Source of the DNA: Phragmitibacter flavus | Lineage (GTDB): Bacteria; Verrucomicrobiota; Verrucomicrobiia; Verrucomicrobiales; Verrucomicrobiaceae | Length of the DNA stretch: 64,000 bases | Direction: 5' to 3' | NCBI RefSeq assembly: GCF_005780165.1 | Contig: NZ_VAUV01000008.1 | Span: 62,001 to 126,000, forward strand | In this document: positions 9,073 through 17,080 of the stretch, one piece after another | Layout of the letters: the number at the start of each line of letters is the position of its first letter | How positions within the stretch are numbered: the stretch's first letter is position 1 | The notes under the pieces: model-generated | The model's input: only the letters and a program-made list of their open reading frames with translations | What the model was told of the DNA's origin: nothing | Database searches by the model: none | Program-made: the position numbers and the translations under genes

Positions 9073-10740
9073 TCAGGGAACGGTGTTGAGACTGGGGCCG
9101 CGACGGAGGTCTTCGGGCGTTTTGCCGCCGCCGCGTTTTTCCACATCTTTGGTGGGCCCCGCCATCGGAGGGGTTTCGAAAAATTTGCCGTTGTCGATCA
9201 CCCGTGGATCACCGGTATTCTTCAACTCATCCATCAGCCGCTTCTCCAACTGACTTTCCAAAGCAGCGTGTGCTGGATCTCCCGCGAGGTTCTTGGTTTG
9301 ATGCGGATCGTTTTTCAGATGGTAAAGTTCTGCCCGCGGGCGTTTGCCATAGGCCCGTTCGTAATAGGGTTTCCATTGCGGATCGTGACGCGCACCGACC
9401 AACCAGGCTTTCGTTGGGCCGGAATCTTCATCGGGAATGGTGGCACGGGTATCTTCAGTAAGCTCTTCGAGGGAGGGCGGATTCGGTCCATCAAGGCGGT
9501 AGGGCTCGCCCAATGGCCAGCGGTCGGGTTCAAAATTGATCACATACAAATGATCCGCCGTCCGGATGGCTCGTTGGGGATAGGGAAGAAAACCGTCCCG
9601 GGCATTTTCGACATGGCGTTCCCGACCAATAAAAACCGCATCGCGGGCTGGATCAATTTGGCCGCTTTGGGTCGATTGCAACAACGGCAGCAAATTACGA
9701 CCGGTCATCACCTCCGGCACCGGCACATTGGCCAGCGTGAGAAAGGTTGGCGCGAGATCGGTGAGGCTGGTGAGATCATCAACAACCCGACCACCCTTGA
9801 CCCCGGGTCCGGCGATGATCAGCGGAATGGCGGAGCCGAAGTCGTAAAGGTTGCATTTGCCGTGCGGAAATCCGGGAGGTCCGTGATCGCCGGAGATCAC
9901 CATCAAGGTGTTATCCAGCTCGCCAATCGCCTCAAGTTTCATCAACAACAGCCCCACCGCAGCATCAAGCGCCTGGATCTCGCCAAGATAATCGGCCACA
10001 TCTTCGCGCACCTCGGGAACATCAGGCAAGAAAGCGGGAAGTTTGCCTTTGAGCGTCTCTGGATCAATGTTCCACAGCGCGTTGCCAGAACCCTTGATCC
10101 ACTTGCGATGCACATTGGTGGGACCGAACCAAAACGTAAAGGGCTGATCCTTTTTGCGGTCGCTTAAGAAAGCGTCGAAGTTGCTGGAGACCTCATCGTA
10201 AAGGGTTTGTTTAGCCTCTTCCAAACCTTTTCCCGCGGCCACCATCCGCGTCACGTGCTGCGAAAACTGGTTGAACTTGCCCCCCGCTTTTTCATAGCTG
10301 TGCGCGCGACCGCCGTAGGGATCGACTTCGGCTGTTCCCGGGCCCCAAACCTTGTAGCTTTTGCCAATGTGATATCCCGCGTCACGCAGCATCAGCGGAT
10401 AGGCAGGATTGCTTCCGTCCCAGACGGCTCCGCGCAAAATCGCTGCGCGACCAGTGCGCCAGAAATGCTGACCTGAAATCAACGCGCTTCGACAAGGCGT
10501 GCAACTTGGGGATGATACAAACGCACGACGAAACAAAACTCCCGATGCCGCGATGCGGTCAATATTGGGCGTATGAACGGCATCGCTGATGGTGCCCGGT
10601 CCATCAAGTTTAGCGTAGGCGCTGGCAATACGGCCCCAGTCATCGGCGAAGATAAACAGGATGTTGGGTCGTTTGTCGGTGGCGGCATGCAGTGCCCCGG
10701 TCAGAAAGCTGCAAAGGAATAGGTATCTGAGGATCAACAT
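9073..10740 (-). CDS. Sulfatase 2 (N-sulfoglucosamine sulfohydrolase-like)
   Basis: A 555-residue secreted sulfatase. The signal peptide covers residues 1-20, [17 protein letters not shown] carries the first metal ligands, and the formylglycine motif is C-T-P-C-R at Cys80, the variant with a second Cys found in heparan N-sulfatase-like bacterial enzymes. [20 protein letters not shown] supplies the distal metal site. The C-terminus is long and ends in a charged tail after about residue 510. It sits 18 bases from sulfatase 3 and 15 bases from sulfatase 1. Fold and metal chemistry are certain; substrate assignment is by resemblance only. Confidence 0.9.
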   Translation of the reverse strand: MLILRYLFLCSFLTGALHAATDKRPNILFIFADDWGRIASAYAKLDGPGTISDAVHTPNIDRIAASGVLFRRAFVSSPSCTPCRSALISGQHFWRTGRAAILRGAVWDGSNPAYPLMLRDAGYHIGKSYKVWGPGTAEVDPYGGRAHSYEKAGGKFNQFSQHVTRMVAAGKGLEEAKQTLYDEVSSNFDAFLSDRKKDQPFTFWFGPTNVHRKWIKGSGNALWNIDPETLKGKLPAFLPDVPEVREDVADYLGEIQALDAAVGLLLMKLEAIGELDNTLMVISGDHGPPGFPHGKCNLYDFGSAIPLIIAGPGVKGGRVVDDLTSLTDLAPTFLTLANVPVPEVMTGRNLLPLLQSTQSGQIDPARDAVFIGRERHVENARDGFLPYPQRAIRTADHLYVINFEPDRWPLGEPYRLDGPNPPSLEELTEDTRATIPDEDSGPTKAWLVGARHDPQWKPYYERAYGKRPRAELYHLKNDPHQTKNLAGDPAHAALESQLEKRLMDELKNTGDPRVIDNGKFFETPPMAGPTKDVEKRGGGKTPEDLRRGPSLNTVP

Positions 10741-10758
10741 GGTCGTTGGATTTAATTC

Positions 10759-12261
10759 TTATTCAGGAATGGCGTCGTTGTCACCAATAGGATTGCCTTC
10801 CCAAATGACGCTGCGGGTGGTCTTGTCGTAAGTCAGCACCCGATGGGCACTGCCGGGCGCCGGCGGACGATCCATCGTCGGCAACCAACGACGATGTTCC
10901 GCGATGATTGGCTGCGAATCCTTGTCGGCAGCCAGATTGTTCCATTCGTTAGGATCAGCCTCAAGGTCGTAGAGTTCCTCACTGCCATCCGCATAAACAA
11001 TGTAACGCCAGCGTTCACTGCGAACCGCGTGGTTGCCCTGATTGTGACTGGTGATCGCCGGACGTTCGCGACGCGCCTTCTCATCCGCCAGTTGCGGGAC
11101 AAGACTCTGTCCTTCGAGGTCGGTCCGGGGAGGCAGTCCGCACAACTGAATCAGCGTCGGATAAATGTCGAGCAACTCCGCTGGCTGCGTGCAGCGACCA
11201 TTCGCCGCGACCCCTGGCCCGGCGAAAATCAATGGCACCCGGGTGCTGCGTTCCCACAAGGTATTCTTTCCGGTGATTTCCTTTTCGCCAAGATGCCAGC
11301 CGTGGTCGCTCCAAAGCACGATGATGGTATTGTCAGCCTGACCCGACTCCTCCAGTGCAGCCATCAGTCGACCGACCTGCGCATCCACAAAACTGGTGCA
11401 TGCGAGGTAACTGCGCACCAGATTCCGCCATTGTTGATTCTCGCGAACCCATTTCAAGCGCGGTTCAGGAAGCGACCAATGCAGATACCATGAAAATCGC
11501 GGAGTGCCGGCCCGCTCGTCGGCTTTCACCGGAGGAAGCAGACTGTCATCATCGGGATAAAGATCGAACCATTTTTGTGTCGCATAACACGGCACATGTG
11601 GAAGGAAAAAACCCGCCGCCAAGAAAAACGGCTCCCCTTTTTTCGCCGTCTTGATCTTCTCCACCGCCCAAGTAGCCACTTGATGATCGCCCTTGTCCTC
11701 ATCGCGATGATCAAAAACTCCCCAATCCATCAACGGATGATCGCCCATGGGCGTCGCCGGGATGAGTTTCGTGTCAGGCTTGATACCGATGCCGCCATTT
11801 GGCCCCCAAACACCAAATTCCGCCGCCCGTTTGGCCGGTCCACCTGGATTCCCGTGGTAGATCTTACCCGCTGTCAGCGTCTGGTATCCATTCGCCTTGA
11901 AATGTTGCGGCAACGCCACCCGATTTTTGAACTCATCCAAATTTCGAAACCAAGGCGACAATCCATAAATACCGGTTGAGGTTGGTCTCAGCCCCAACAT
12001 CACGCTGGTGCGCGATGGATTGCAGAGCGGAGACTGACAATGGGCGTTAAGAAAAACCGTCCCACGTGCGGCCAATGCATCAATGTTTGGCGTCTTGGCC
12101 GCCGCATGCCCCATCGTTCCGATCCAGTCATTCTGGTCATCAATCGCGATGAACAGCACATTCGGTTTAACCGTCGCTGCTGAACATGGCTCGAGCCAGG
12201 CCCAACCGGACAGAAACGCTATAGATACAGACAAATAAGTGAGGCAGGCGGGCGCGCGCAT
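10759..12261 (-). CDS. Sulfatase 3 (iduronate-2-sulfatase-like)
   Basis: A 500-residue protein with an N-terminal signal peptide (cleavage near residue 28, PCSAA). It has KPNVLFIAIDDQNDW with Asp41-Asp42 as metal ligands, TPNIDALAARG, and the formylglycine motif LCNPSRTS at Cys80. The NAHCQSPLCNPSR and STGIYGL blocks are typical of the iduronate-2-sulfatase branch, and LWSDHGWHLGEK gives the second metal site. It is the first sulfatase of the operon, 46 bases after the TauE-like exporter. Together the three enzymes suggest stepwise desulfation of one polysaccharide. Confidence 0.92.
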   Translation of the reverse strand: MRAPACLTYLSVSIAFLSGWAWLEPCSAATVKPNVLFIAIDDQNDWIGTMGHAAAKTPNIDALAARGTVFLNAHCQSPLCNPSRTSVMLGLRPTSTGIYGLSPWFRNLDEFKNRVALPQHFKANGYQTLTAGKIYHGNPGGPAKRAAEFGVWGPNGGIGIKPDTKLIPATPMGDHPLMDWGVFDHRDEDKGDHQVATWAVEKIKTAKKGEPFFLAAGFFLPHVPCYATQKWFDLYPDDDSLLPPVKADERAGTPRFSWYLHWSLPEPRLKWVRENQQWRNLVRSYLACTSFVDAQVGRLMAALEESGQADNTIIVLWSDHGWHLGEKEITGKNTLWERSTRVPLIFAGPGVAANGRCTQPAELLDIYPTLIQLCGLPPRTDLEGQSLVPQLADEKARRERPAITSHNQGNHAVRSERWRYIVYADGSEELYDLEADPNEWNNLAADKDSQPIIAEHRRWLPTMDRPPAPGSAHRVLTYDKTTRSVIWEGNPIGDNDAIPE

Positions 12262-12307
12262 GAGTCCCTTGAAACGCGATCAACCGCGCAATCTATCCAA
12301 TTTCCAC

Positions 12308-13099
12308 TCAAGCCACCAACCGGATTGCAGCCAGCAGGGCAAACACAAACATCGCCCACTCAAAAACCTTCTGCGACATCACTTTCACCACCCGCCAGCC
12401 AAGAAAAATGCCTCCCACCACCGCCGGCAAGAGCAGGGCATTGGTCCATAAAGACGGCCCATTGATCAGTCCGATCTGCGCACTAAACGGCACCTTCACC
12501 AAATTAATGAAAAGGAAAAAGCGCGTGAAAACGCCCAGATAATCCGCCTTTCCATGCCGGTGAGCCAGCAAATAAACCGCCATCACCGGCCCTGCCGCAT
12601 TTGCCAGCATGGTCGTCACCCCCGCCGCCACGCCGATTCCCCATGTGAAAATCGCATGCCGATGCAGGTGCGCGAGCTGATCCCGCTTCCAATCCAACAG
12701 CAATTTCAGCGCGAGAAGCGCTAAAATCACCCATCCAATCGCCTGTCGGGCAAGCAGATTGTCCAGCTTGTCGAGCAGCCACCATCCGATCACCACCCCC
12801 AAAATGGCAGGCGGCGCCAACGGCCACACCTGTTTCCAGGAGCCACCACGCCGCAGCAGCCAGAAGCCCATCAAATCTGCCGCGATCAACAAAGGCAGCA
12901 CCACACCCGTCGAAGCTTTCGCTCCCAAAGTTTCCGCAAACAACACCACGCTCACCAATCCACAGCCCGCCAGGCCCGCCTTTGCCATGCCGATGAACAA
13001 GGCTCCGACCAGCGCGAGCAACAAAGCGCTGCCACTGGTTAGCAAAGTTTGGTCGAGAATCGAGTCGGGGAACGGCATCAAAGACCACCTGCCATCCAT
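12308..13099 (-). CDS. TauE/SafE family sulfite/anion exporter
   Basis: A polytopic membrane protein of 263 residues (256 if the second ATG, 13078, is used) with about seven to eight hydrophobic segments. The family's repeated half-domains are recognisable: FIGMAKAGLAGCGLVSVVLFAE near the N-terminus and VAAGVTTMLANAAGPVMAVYLL in the second half. TauE/SafE proteins export sulfite, sulfoacetate or related anions. It lies directly upstream of the sulfatases on the same strand, so it may remove sulfur oxyanion produced by desulfation; this is inference. A divergent gene starts at 13265, leaving 165 bases for both promoters. Confidence 0.85.
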   Translation of the reverse strand: MDGRWSLMPFPDSILDQTLLTSGSALLLALVGALFIGMAKAGLAGCGLVSVVLFAETLGAKASTGVVLPLLIAADLMGFWLLRRGGSWKQVWPLAPPAILGVVIGWWLLDKLDNLLARQAIGWVILALLALKLLLDWKRDQLAHLHRHAIFTWGIGVAAGVTTMLANAAGPVMAVYLLAHRHGKADYLGVFTRFFLFINLVKVPFSAQIGLINGPSLWTNALLLPAVVGGIFLGWRVVKVMSQKVFEWAMFVFALLAAIRLVA

Positions 13100-13228
13100 G
13101 CTAACAGGTCATGCGCAACGAAAAAACCGCAGGAAAATGTCACAAACGGATTTGCTGCTAATTTCTTACAAAAAGGCTGCAAACCGCCTGTTTACAGGAA
13201 AAAATTGCACATTGGCCAACAAAACCGT

Positions 13229-13257
13229 TCGCCAAATGCCGATGCTGTGCTATTCTA
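13229..13257 (+). promoter_or_regulatory. Extended -10 promoter for the 110-aa gene, probably giving a leaderless transcript
   Basis: TATTCT at 13252-13257 is preceded by TGC (extended -10) and lies 17 bases after TTCGCC (weak -35, 13229-13234). A start site about 7 bases downstream would fall on or beside the ATG at 13265, so the mRNA would have almost no leader. Inferred from spacing only. Confidence 0.4.
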
Positions 13258-13264
13258 GCTGTCT

Positions 13265-13597
13265 ATGGCTACCGTAAGAAAGACACGTTTTTCACGTAGG
13301 GTTCCTGATCATGTAACAGATGAATTGGTGAACGTTCTCTCGGAAAGCAAGACTTATGAATTCAATGTCTTGTTTGGTTTGGTTTACGAAAATCTCAAAC
13401 TAAAAAATGCGGTAAGTGGTGGCGAAGAAATGTTACGCCTCCGCTCCTACGAAAAACTTCAAAACCTCGTCGGTCGTGGTTTGGTTGAGAAAAAGCTCAA
13501 AAGCTATCGTGGCCTCAAAGGCATCGAACAAGCCGCCAGCACTTTTACTCTGGCCCGTGCCGAAGCCGCTGCAGCCGCAGCCGCAGCCGCTCGTTAA
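13265..13597 (+). CDS. Small basic protein with alanine-rich tail, unknown function
   Basis: A 110-residue cytoplasmic protein. Residues 1-15 are basic (ATVRKTRFSRRVP), residues 15-95 are predicted helical and mixed-charge, and the tail from about 97 is almost pure alanine (AEAAAAAAAAAR). It is followed by a good intrinsic terminator, so it is a single-gene unit. The region around RLRSYEKLQNLVGRGLVEKK is charged and could bind nucleic acid, but no known domain was recognised. The codon pattern and flanking promoter and terminator support a real, conserved-looking gene. Confidence 0.7.
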   Translation: MATVRKTRFSRRVPDHVTDELVNVLSESKTYEFNVLFGLVYENLKLKNAVSGGEEMLRLRSYEKLQNLVGRGLVEKKLKSYRGLKGIEQAASTFTLARAEAAAAAAAAAR

Positions 13598-13634
13598 TTA
13601 AGTCGTTTAGTTTCTACTCACCGTTCATTTCAAA

Positions 13635-13668
13635 AAGGCCGCCCGCACACCGGGCGGTCTTTTTTTGG
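13635..13668 (+). terminator. Intrinsic terminator of the 110-aa gene
   Basis: The stem CCGCCCG (13639-13645), a five-base loop CACAC, and CGGGCGG (13651-13657) is followed by TC and a run of eight T. It lies 38 bases after the stop codon of the 110-aa gene. Confidence 0.85.
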
Positions 13669-13706
13669 CTTCTAGTTCGCGAGCAGGCCACCCCAATCCA
13701 CCTCCG

Positions 13707-13874
13707 CCTTCCGCCTTCCGCCTTCCGCCTTCCGCCTTCCGCCTTCCGCCTTCCGCCTTCCGCCTTCCGCCTTCCGCCTTCCGACCTCCGACCTCCGACC
13801 TCCGACCTCCGACCTCCGACCTCCGACCTCCGACCTCCGACCTCCGACCTCCGACCTCCGACCTCCGACCTCCG
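13707..13874. repeat. Compound heptanucleotide array: 11 x CCTTCCG then 13 x ACCTCCG
   Basis: Two adjoining perfect tandem arrays with a 7-bp period: eleven CCTTCCG units (13707-13783) switch without a gap to thirteen ACCTCCG units (13784-13874). One strand is wholly pyrimidine apart from G and A at fixed positions. The array fills most of the 360-base gap between the terminator and nuoA; because 7 is not a multiple of 3 it reads open in several frames and makes spurious proteins (repeated RRSEVGG and RRKAEGG). No spacers separate the units, so it is not CRISPR. Confidence 0.97.
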
Positions 13875-13958
13875 ACTGCCCACTTGACACCACCGTCCCT
13901 CCACTTACTCTGCCCTCGTCGTTCCCCTCCCTCCTCCATTCGAACCGCCCCGCCCGTC

Positions 13959-14333
13959 ATGCTCGAAAACTACTCGCCCGTTCTTTTGCAAGCGCTCCTC
14001 GCCGCTGGTTTTGCTGGAATGACCCTGCTCCTGAGCGTGCTCTTCGGTCGATCCGCCAAACGCAATTCGATGAAGGACTCCGCTTACGAGTGCGGCATGC
14101 TCCCCATTACCGAAGGCCAGCCACGCTTCAGCGTGAAATTTTACATCGTCGCCATGCTGTTCGTGCTGTTCGACATCGAAGTTGTCTTCATGTATCCTTG
14201 GGCCGTCATCTATAAAGATTATCTGGTTGCCTACGGTGCCGACATCCTTTTCACCATGCTCGGTTTTGTCGGCATCCTGCTCGTCGCCTTCATCTATGCC
14301 TGGCGCAAGCGTGCGCTCGACTGGAGCTCATAG
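13959..14333 (+). CDS. nuoA: NADH-quinone oxidoreductase subunit A
   Basis: A 124-residue membrane protein with three transmembrane helices (about 8-30, 64-86, 94-116). NuoA signatures are present: SAYECGMLP, RFSVKFYIVAMLFVLFDIE and VFMYPWAV. The ATG at 13959 is chosen because everything upstream in the frame is heptanucleotide repeat. NuoA helps form the membrane arm and quinone entrance of complex I. It stands alone: no nuoB-N follows, only a Dabb-like gene and the haem genes, so the remaining subunits must be elsewhere. Confidence 0.95.
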   Translation: MLENYSPVLLQALLAAGFAGMTLLLSVLFGRSAKRNSMKDSAYECGMLPITEGQPRFSVKFYIVAMLFVLFDIEVVFMYPWAVIYKDYLVAYGADILFTMLGFVGILLVAFIYAWRKRALDWSS

Positions 14334-14369
14334 GCCGGTGGTCGCTAGGACGGTTTTCGAGATTTTATC

Positions 14370-14687
14370 ATGATCTGCCAGGTCTCCCTGTTCACCCTCA
14401 AACCCGAAATCACCGCCGAACGTTTGGAGGAGATGATGTGGACTTCACGCACCAGCCTGCTGCGCATTCGCGAAGTGCTGCACCTCAACGTCGGCAAACG
14501 CATCAAGGACAGCGATCCTTGGGACTGGTTCCTCAGCATCGAAGCCGAGAGCCTCGACAAACTCGCCATCCTCCAGGACGACGCCCAATATTTTAAGTTT
14601 GTCCGCGAAGTTCTCGATCCCTCGGTCGACAAACGCCAGGTCCTCACTTTTGAAATGGACCCCCGCAAGGACGTCAAATACTCCTGA
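14370..14687 (+). CDS. Dabb-like (stress-responsive A/B barrel) small protein
   Basis: A 105-residue soluble protein, 36 bases after nuoA. The layout MICQVSLFTLKPEITAERLE, then LHLNVGKRIKDSDPWDWFLSIE and a C-terminal DPSVDKRQVLTFEMD strand fits a ferredoxin-like Dabb/EthD-type barrel (beta-alpha-beta, small dimeric). Such domains are often stand-alone proteins of unknown role, or cyclases and haem-associated enzymes. No catalytic residue can be assigned. Its place between nuoA and the haem operon may reflect co-transcription only. Confidence 0.6.
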   Translation: MICQVSLFTLKPEITAERLEEMMWTSRTSLLRIREVLHLNVGKRIKDSDPWDWFLSIEAESLDKLAILQDDAQYFKFVREVLDPSVDKRQVLTFEMDPRKDVKYS

Positions 14688-14689
14688 CC

Positions 14690-14850
14690 TGCCGGGTCCC
14701 CGCCGACGTAGCCAATACTGGCAGGTTCCCATGCCGTCGCCCCTCGCAGAAAGCCTGCAAAGGTCGCCCCACCACAGGCTTGCGCAAGAAACGTCGTCTG
14801 GCATAGTAATCTGTTCAGGCCAGTGTTGCTTTTGCCCGCTGACCCCCTCA
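14690..14850 (+). ncRNA. Candidate rod-shaped structured RNA upstream of hemA (6S-like layout or cis leader)
   Basis: Nested complementary segments form one long rod: GGGTC 14694-14698 with GACCC 14841-14845; AGCCAATACTGG 14710-14721 with CCAGTGTTGCT 14820-14830 (one bulged C, one G-U); ATGCC 14731-14735 with GGCAT 14800-14804; CGC/AAGCCTG 14745-14757 with CAGGCTTGCG 14775-14784; and a 17-base apical loop. An asymmetric bubble (14722-14730 against 14805-14819) divides the rod. No convincing ORF occupies the gap. The shape recalls 6S RNA, but no 6S sequence signature was recognised; a regulatory leader of hemA is equally possible. The strand is uncertain because a rod folds either way. Confidence 0.45.
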
Positions 14851-14865
14851 CCCGTGCTTTTCTGA

Positions 14866-15951
14866 ATGTTCCTTTGCCTTGGCCTGAACCATCGCACGAC
14901 TCCCCTGGAGTTGCGCGAAAGGCTGGCCTTTGCCTCAAGCCACCTCCCCGAAGCCGCCCGCCAGGTCACCGCCTTGCCCGGGTTTGAGGAAAGTGTCGTG
15001 CTTTCCACCTGCAACCGCGTCGAGATCTACTCCGCCTGCAACGACGAAAACCCGGAGGAAGGATTGCAAAAGCTCCGCCAATACCTCGTCGACCACTTCG
15101 CCCTCAGCCCCGCCCAGCGTCAGGCCCTCACCACCTACCAGCTCAGCGAAGATGCCGCTGCCCGACACCTGTTCCGCGTCGTCAGTGGACTCGACTCCAT
15201 GGTCCTCGGCGAAACCGAAATTTTGGGACAAGTCAAAAGCGCCTACGACACCGCCCTCAAAGCCGGGGCCACCGGGCGCTCCCTCAACAAGCTTTTCCAA
15301 CGCGCTTTCACCGTCGGCAAACTGGTCCGCAACGACACCAACATCCAGCGCGGCACCACTTCCATCGGCAGCGTCACCGTCAAAATCGCCGAAAAAATCT
15401 TCGGCAACCTCCGCGACAGCAAAGTCCTTCTCATTGGTGCCGGCGACATGAGCCGCACCTGCGCCCAAAGCCTACTCTCCCGTGGTGCCAAAAGCATCAT
15501 CGTCTCCAACCGGTCTCACGATCGCGCCGTCCTGCTCGCCGAAGAAATGGGCGGCGAAGCGCTGCGCTTCGACCAGTGGGAACGCGCGGTCCATGATGTT
15601 GACATCATCATCAGCAGCACCAGCGCCCCCCATTTTGTCGTCAAACCCGAGCTCATCGGACCCGTCATGCGCAAACGCCATGGCCGCCCCCTCTACGTCA
15701 TCGACATCGCCGTTCCTCGCGATGTCGATCCCGCCATCGATGATTTCGACGAAGTCTACCTCTACGACATCGACTCCCTGCAGGTCATCGCCGACGAAGG
15801 CCGCCGCGAACGCGAACGCTCCCTTATCCAGTGCGAAGAACTTATCGAACAACAACTTCACAAATTCGGCTATCTCAGCACCCCCAGCAACCCCGCCTCA
15901 GCTCCCGCCCTGGTTCCCATCACCGCCACCGCACGCAACTCTCATCCCTGA
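14866..15951 (+). CDS. hemA: Glutamyl-tRNA reductase
   Basis: The 361-residue enzyme reduces glutamyl-tRNA to glutamate-1-semialdehyde, the first committed C5-pathway step to tetrapyrroles. The catalytic Cys is Cys49 in VVLSTCNRVEIY. The N-terminal GLNHRTTPLELRERL, the SGLDSMVLGETEILGQVK block (residues about 105-122), the NADPH-binding VLLIGAGDMS near 190 and IDIAVPRDVDP near 281 are all present. The C-terminal dimerisation helix is short, so the protein is about 50 residues below the usual length. It heads an operon with hemC (12-base gap) and cobA/hemD. Confidence 0.95.
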   Translation: MFLCLGLNHRTTPLELRERLAFASSHLPEAARQVTALPGFEESVVLSTCNRVEIYSACNDENPEEGLQKLRQYLVDHFALSPAQRQALTTYQLSEDAAARHLFRVVSGLDSMVLGETEILGQVKSAYDTALKAGATGRSLNKLFQRAFTVGKLVRNDTNIQRGTTSIGSVTVKIAEKIFGNLRDSKVLLIGAGDMSRTCAQSLLSRGAKSIIVSNRSHDRAVLLAEEMGGEALRFDQWERAVHDVDIIISSTSAPHFVVKPELIGPVMRKRHGRPLYVIDIAVPRDVDPAIDDFDEVYLYDIDSLQVIADEGRRERERSLIQCEELIEQQLHKFGYLSTPSNPASAPALVPITATARNSHP

Positions 15952-15963
15952 CCCGCCCGCCCC

Positions 15964-17043
15964 TTGACTCCACATACCCTGCGCCTCGGCACCCGCGGCA
16001 GCGAACTCGCCCTCAAACAAGCCGAAATGGTCGAAGCCACCCTGCGCGCCGCCCATCCTGAACTCCACGTTGAACGCGTCGTCATCGCCACCACCGGCGA
16101 CAAACGCCCCGACCTGCGCTTCAAAGAATTCACCGACGGCGACCGCCTCGACAAAGGCATCTTCACGAAGGAACTCGAGTTCGCCCTGCACGACGGCAGC
16201 ATCGACATCGCCGTCCACAGCCTCAAAGACGTCCCCACCGTTCTCGACGAAGCCTTTCTCATTGCCGCCGTTCTCGAACGCGCCCCGATTGAGGACGTCC
16301 TCATCAGCCGCGATGGTTACACCCTCGAAACCCTTCCCCCCGGCGCCAAGATCGGCACCAGCAGCGTCCGCCGCATCCGTCAAATCCACTGGCTTCGCCC
16401 CGACGTTGAATGCGTCGAAATCCGTGGCAACGTTCCCACCCGCATCAAAAAACTGCAACTTCCCAGCGACCTCGACGCCATTCTCCTTGCCAAAGCCGGC
16501 CTCGTCCGCCTTGGACTTCTAAGCAGTGACACAGGCTTGCAGCCTGTGGGTGAGACAGACATCCTGTCTGTCCCTTCCGACTCCACGCCCCCAACCTCAG
16601 CCTTAATCTCACCTCAATCCCTGGCAGACAACATATCTGCCTCACCCACAGACAAAATGTCTGTGTCACTTCCCGACTTCCCTATCACATTCCCCGCCGC
16701 CATTCTCCCCTGCGGGAAATTCCTTCCCGCCGCCGGTCAGGGAGCCATCGGCATCGAAGCCCGCAAAACCGACTCCGTCACCCTAGCCTACCTCGCCGCC
16801 ATCAACCACGCCCCGACCTTCGCCCGCATCAGCACCGAGCGCGAATTCCTCCATCTCCTCCACGCCGGTTGCCAAACCCCCATCGGAGCCCACACCGAAA
16901 TCATCGAAGACACCCTCACCTTCACCGCCTGGGTCTTCGACGAACAAACGCCCGACGCCCCCCCTCAAGTCATCAACACCAGCGCGCCCCTCACCCAACC
17001 CCTCCTCGCCGCTTCCCAGGCCGCCGCCGAAGTCACGCGCTAA
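15964..17043 (+). CDS. hemC: Porphobilinogen deaminase (hydroxymethylbilane synthase) with an in-frame repeat insertion
   Basis: The start is TTG at 15964, placing TLRLGTRGSELALKQAEMV at the N-terminus; no ATG fits. It has 359 residues against a usual 300-315. The excess is explained by a 144-bp inverted-repeat element (16526-16669, 48 codons) between VRLGLL and FLPAAGQGAIGIE, which encodes DTGLQPVGETDILSV and related sequence. Catalytic features flank it: KDVPT, the RRIRQI region, GNVPTRIKK and the dipyrromethane-cofactor Cys303 (LLHAGCQTPIG). The enzyme polymerises four porphobilinogens. The insertion sits in a loop region and keeps the frame, so the protein is probably active; that is inference. 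Confidence 0.93.
   Translation: MTPHTLRLGTRGSELALKQAEMVEATLRAAHPELHVERVVIATTGDKRPDLRFKEFTDGDRLDKGIFTKELEFALHDGSIDIAVHSLKDVPTVLDEAFLIAAVLERAPIEDVLISRDGYTLETLPPGAKIGTSSVRRIRQIHWLRPDVECVEIRGNVPTRIKKLQLPSDLDAILLAKAGLVRLGLLSSDTGLQPVGETDILSVPSDSTPPTSALISPQSLADNISASPTDKMSVSLPDFPITFPAAILPCGKFLPAAGQGAIGIEARKTDSVTLAYLAAINHAPTFARISTEREFLHLLHAGCQTPIGAHTEIIEDTLTFTAWVFDEQTPDAPPQVINTSAPLTQPLLAASQAAAEVTR
16526..16669. repeat. GTGACACAG inverted-repeat element, copy inside hemC
   Basis: The 144-bp element begins GTGACACAGGCTTGCAG and ends with the inverted counterpart CTGTGTCAC. Each roughly 47-bp arm holds two small palindromes separated by CTGTGGGTGAG or its complement, and the middle shares CTCCACGCCCCCAACC with the copy at 29403-29507. 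Both arms are open in the hemC frame. No target-site duplication is obvious. Confidence 0.9.
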
Positions 17044-17050
17044 TCTATCC

Positions 17051-17075
17051 ACTTCCGACTTCCGACTTCCCACTT
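17051..17075. repeat. Short heptanucleotide array ACTTCCG before cobA/hemD
   Basis: Units ACTTCCG, ACTTCCG, ACTTCCC and a partial ACTTT with a 7-bp period fill most of the 37-base gap between hemC and the next gene. Confidence 0.75.
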
Positions 17076-17080
17076 TCAAA

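Noticed and set aside
9061-10167. Plus-strand frame of 368 codons opposite sulfatase 2
   Set aside because: Antisense shadow; the minus-strand gene has the complete sulfatase motifs.
13707-13874. CRISPR array
   Set aside because: Units are contiguous 7-mers without spacers and no cas genes are present.
13614-13960. Open frames through the heptad array translating to RRSEVGG and RRKAEGG repeats
   Set aside because: A 7-bp repeat without stops is open in all frames; no conserved N- or C-terminal sequence is attached.
14688-14865. Cobalamin riboswitch upstream of hemA
   Set aside because: A GACCTGCC word is present but the B12 box and the rest of the core are missing, and it lies at the wrong end of the leader.
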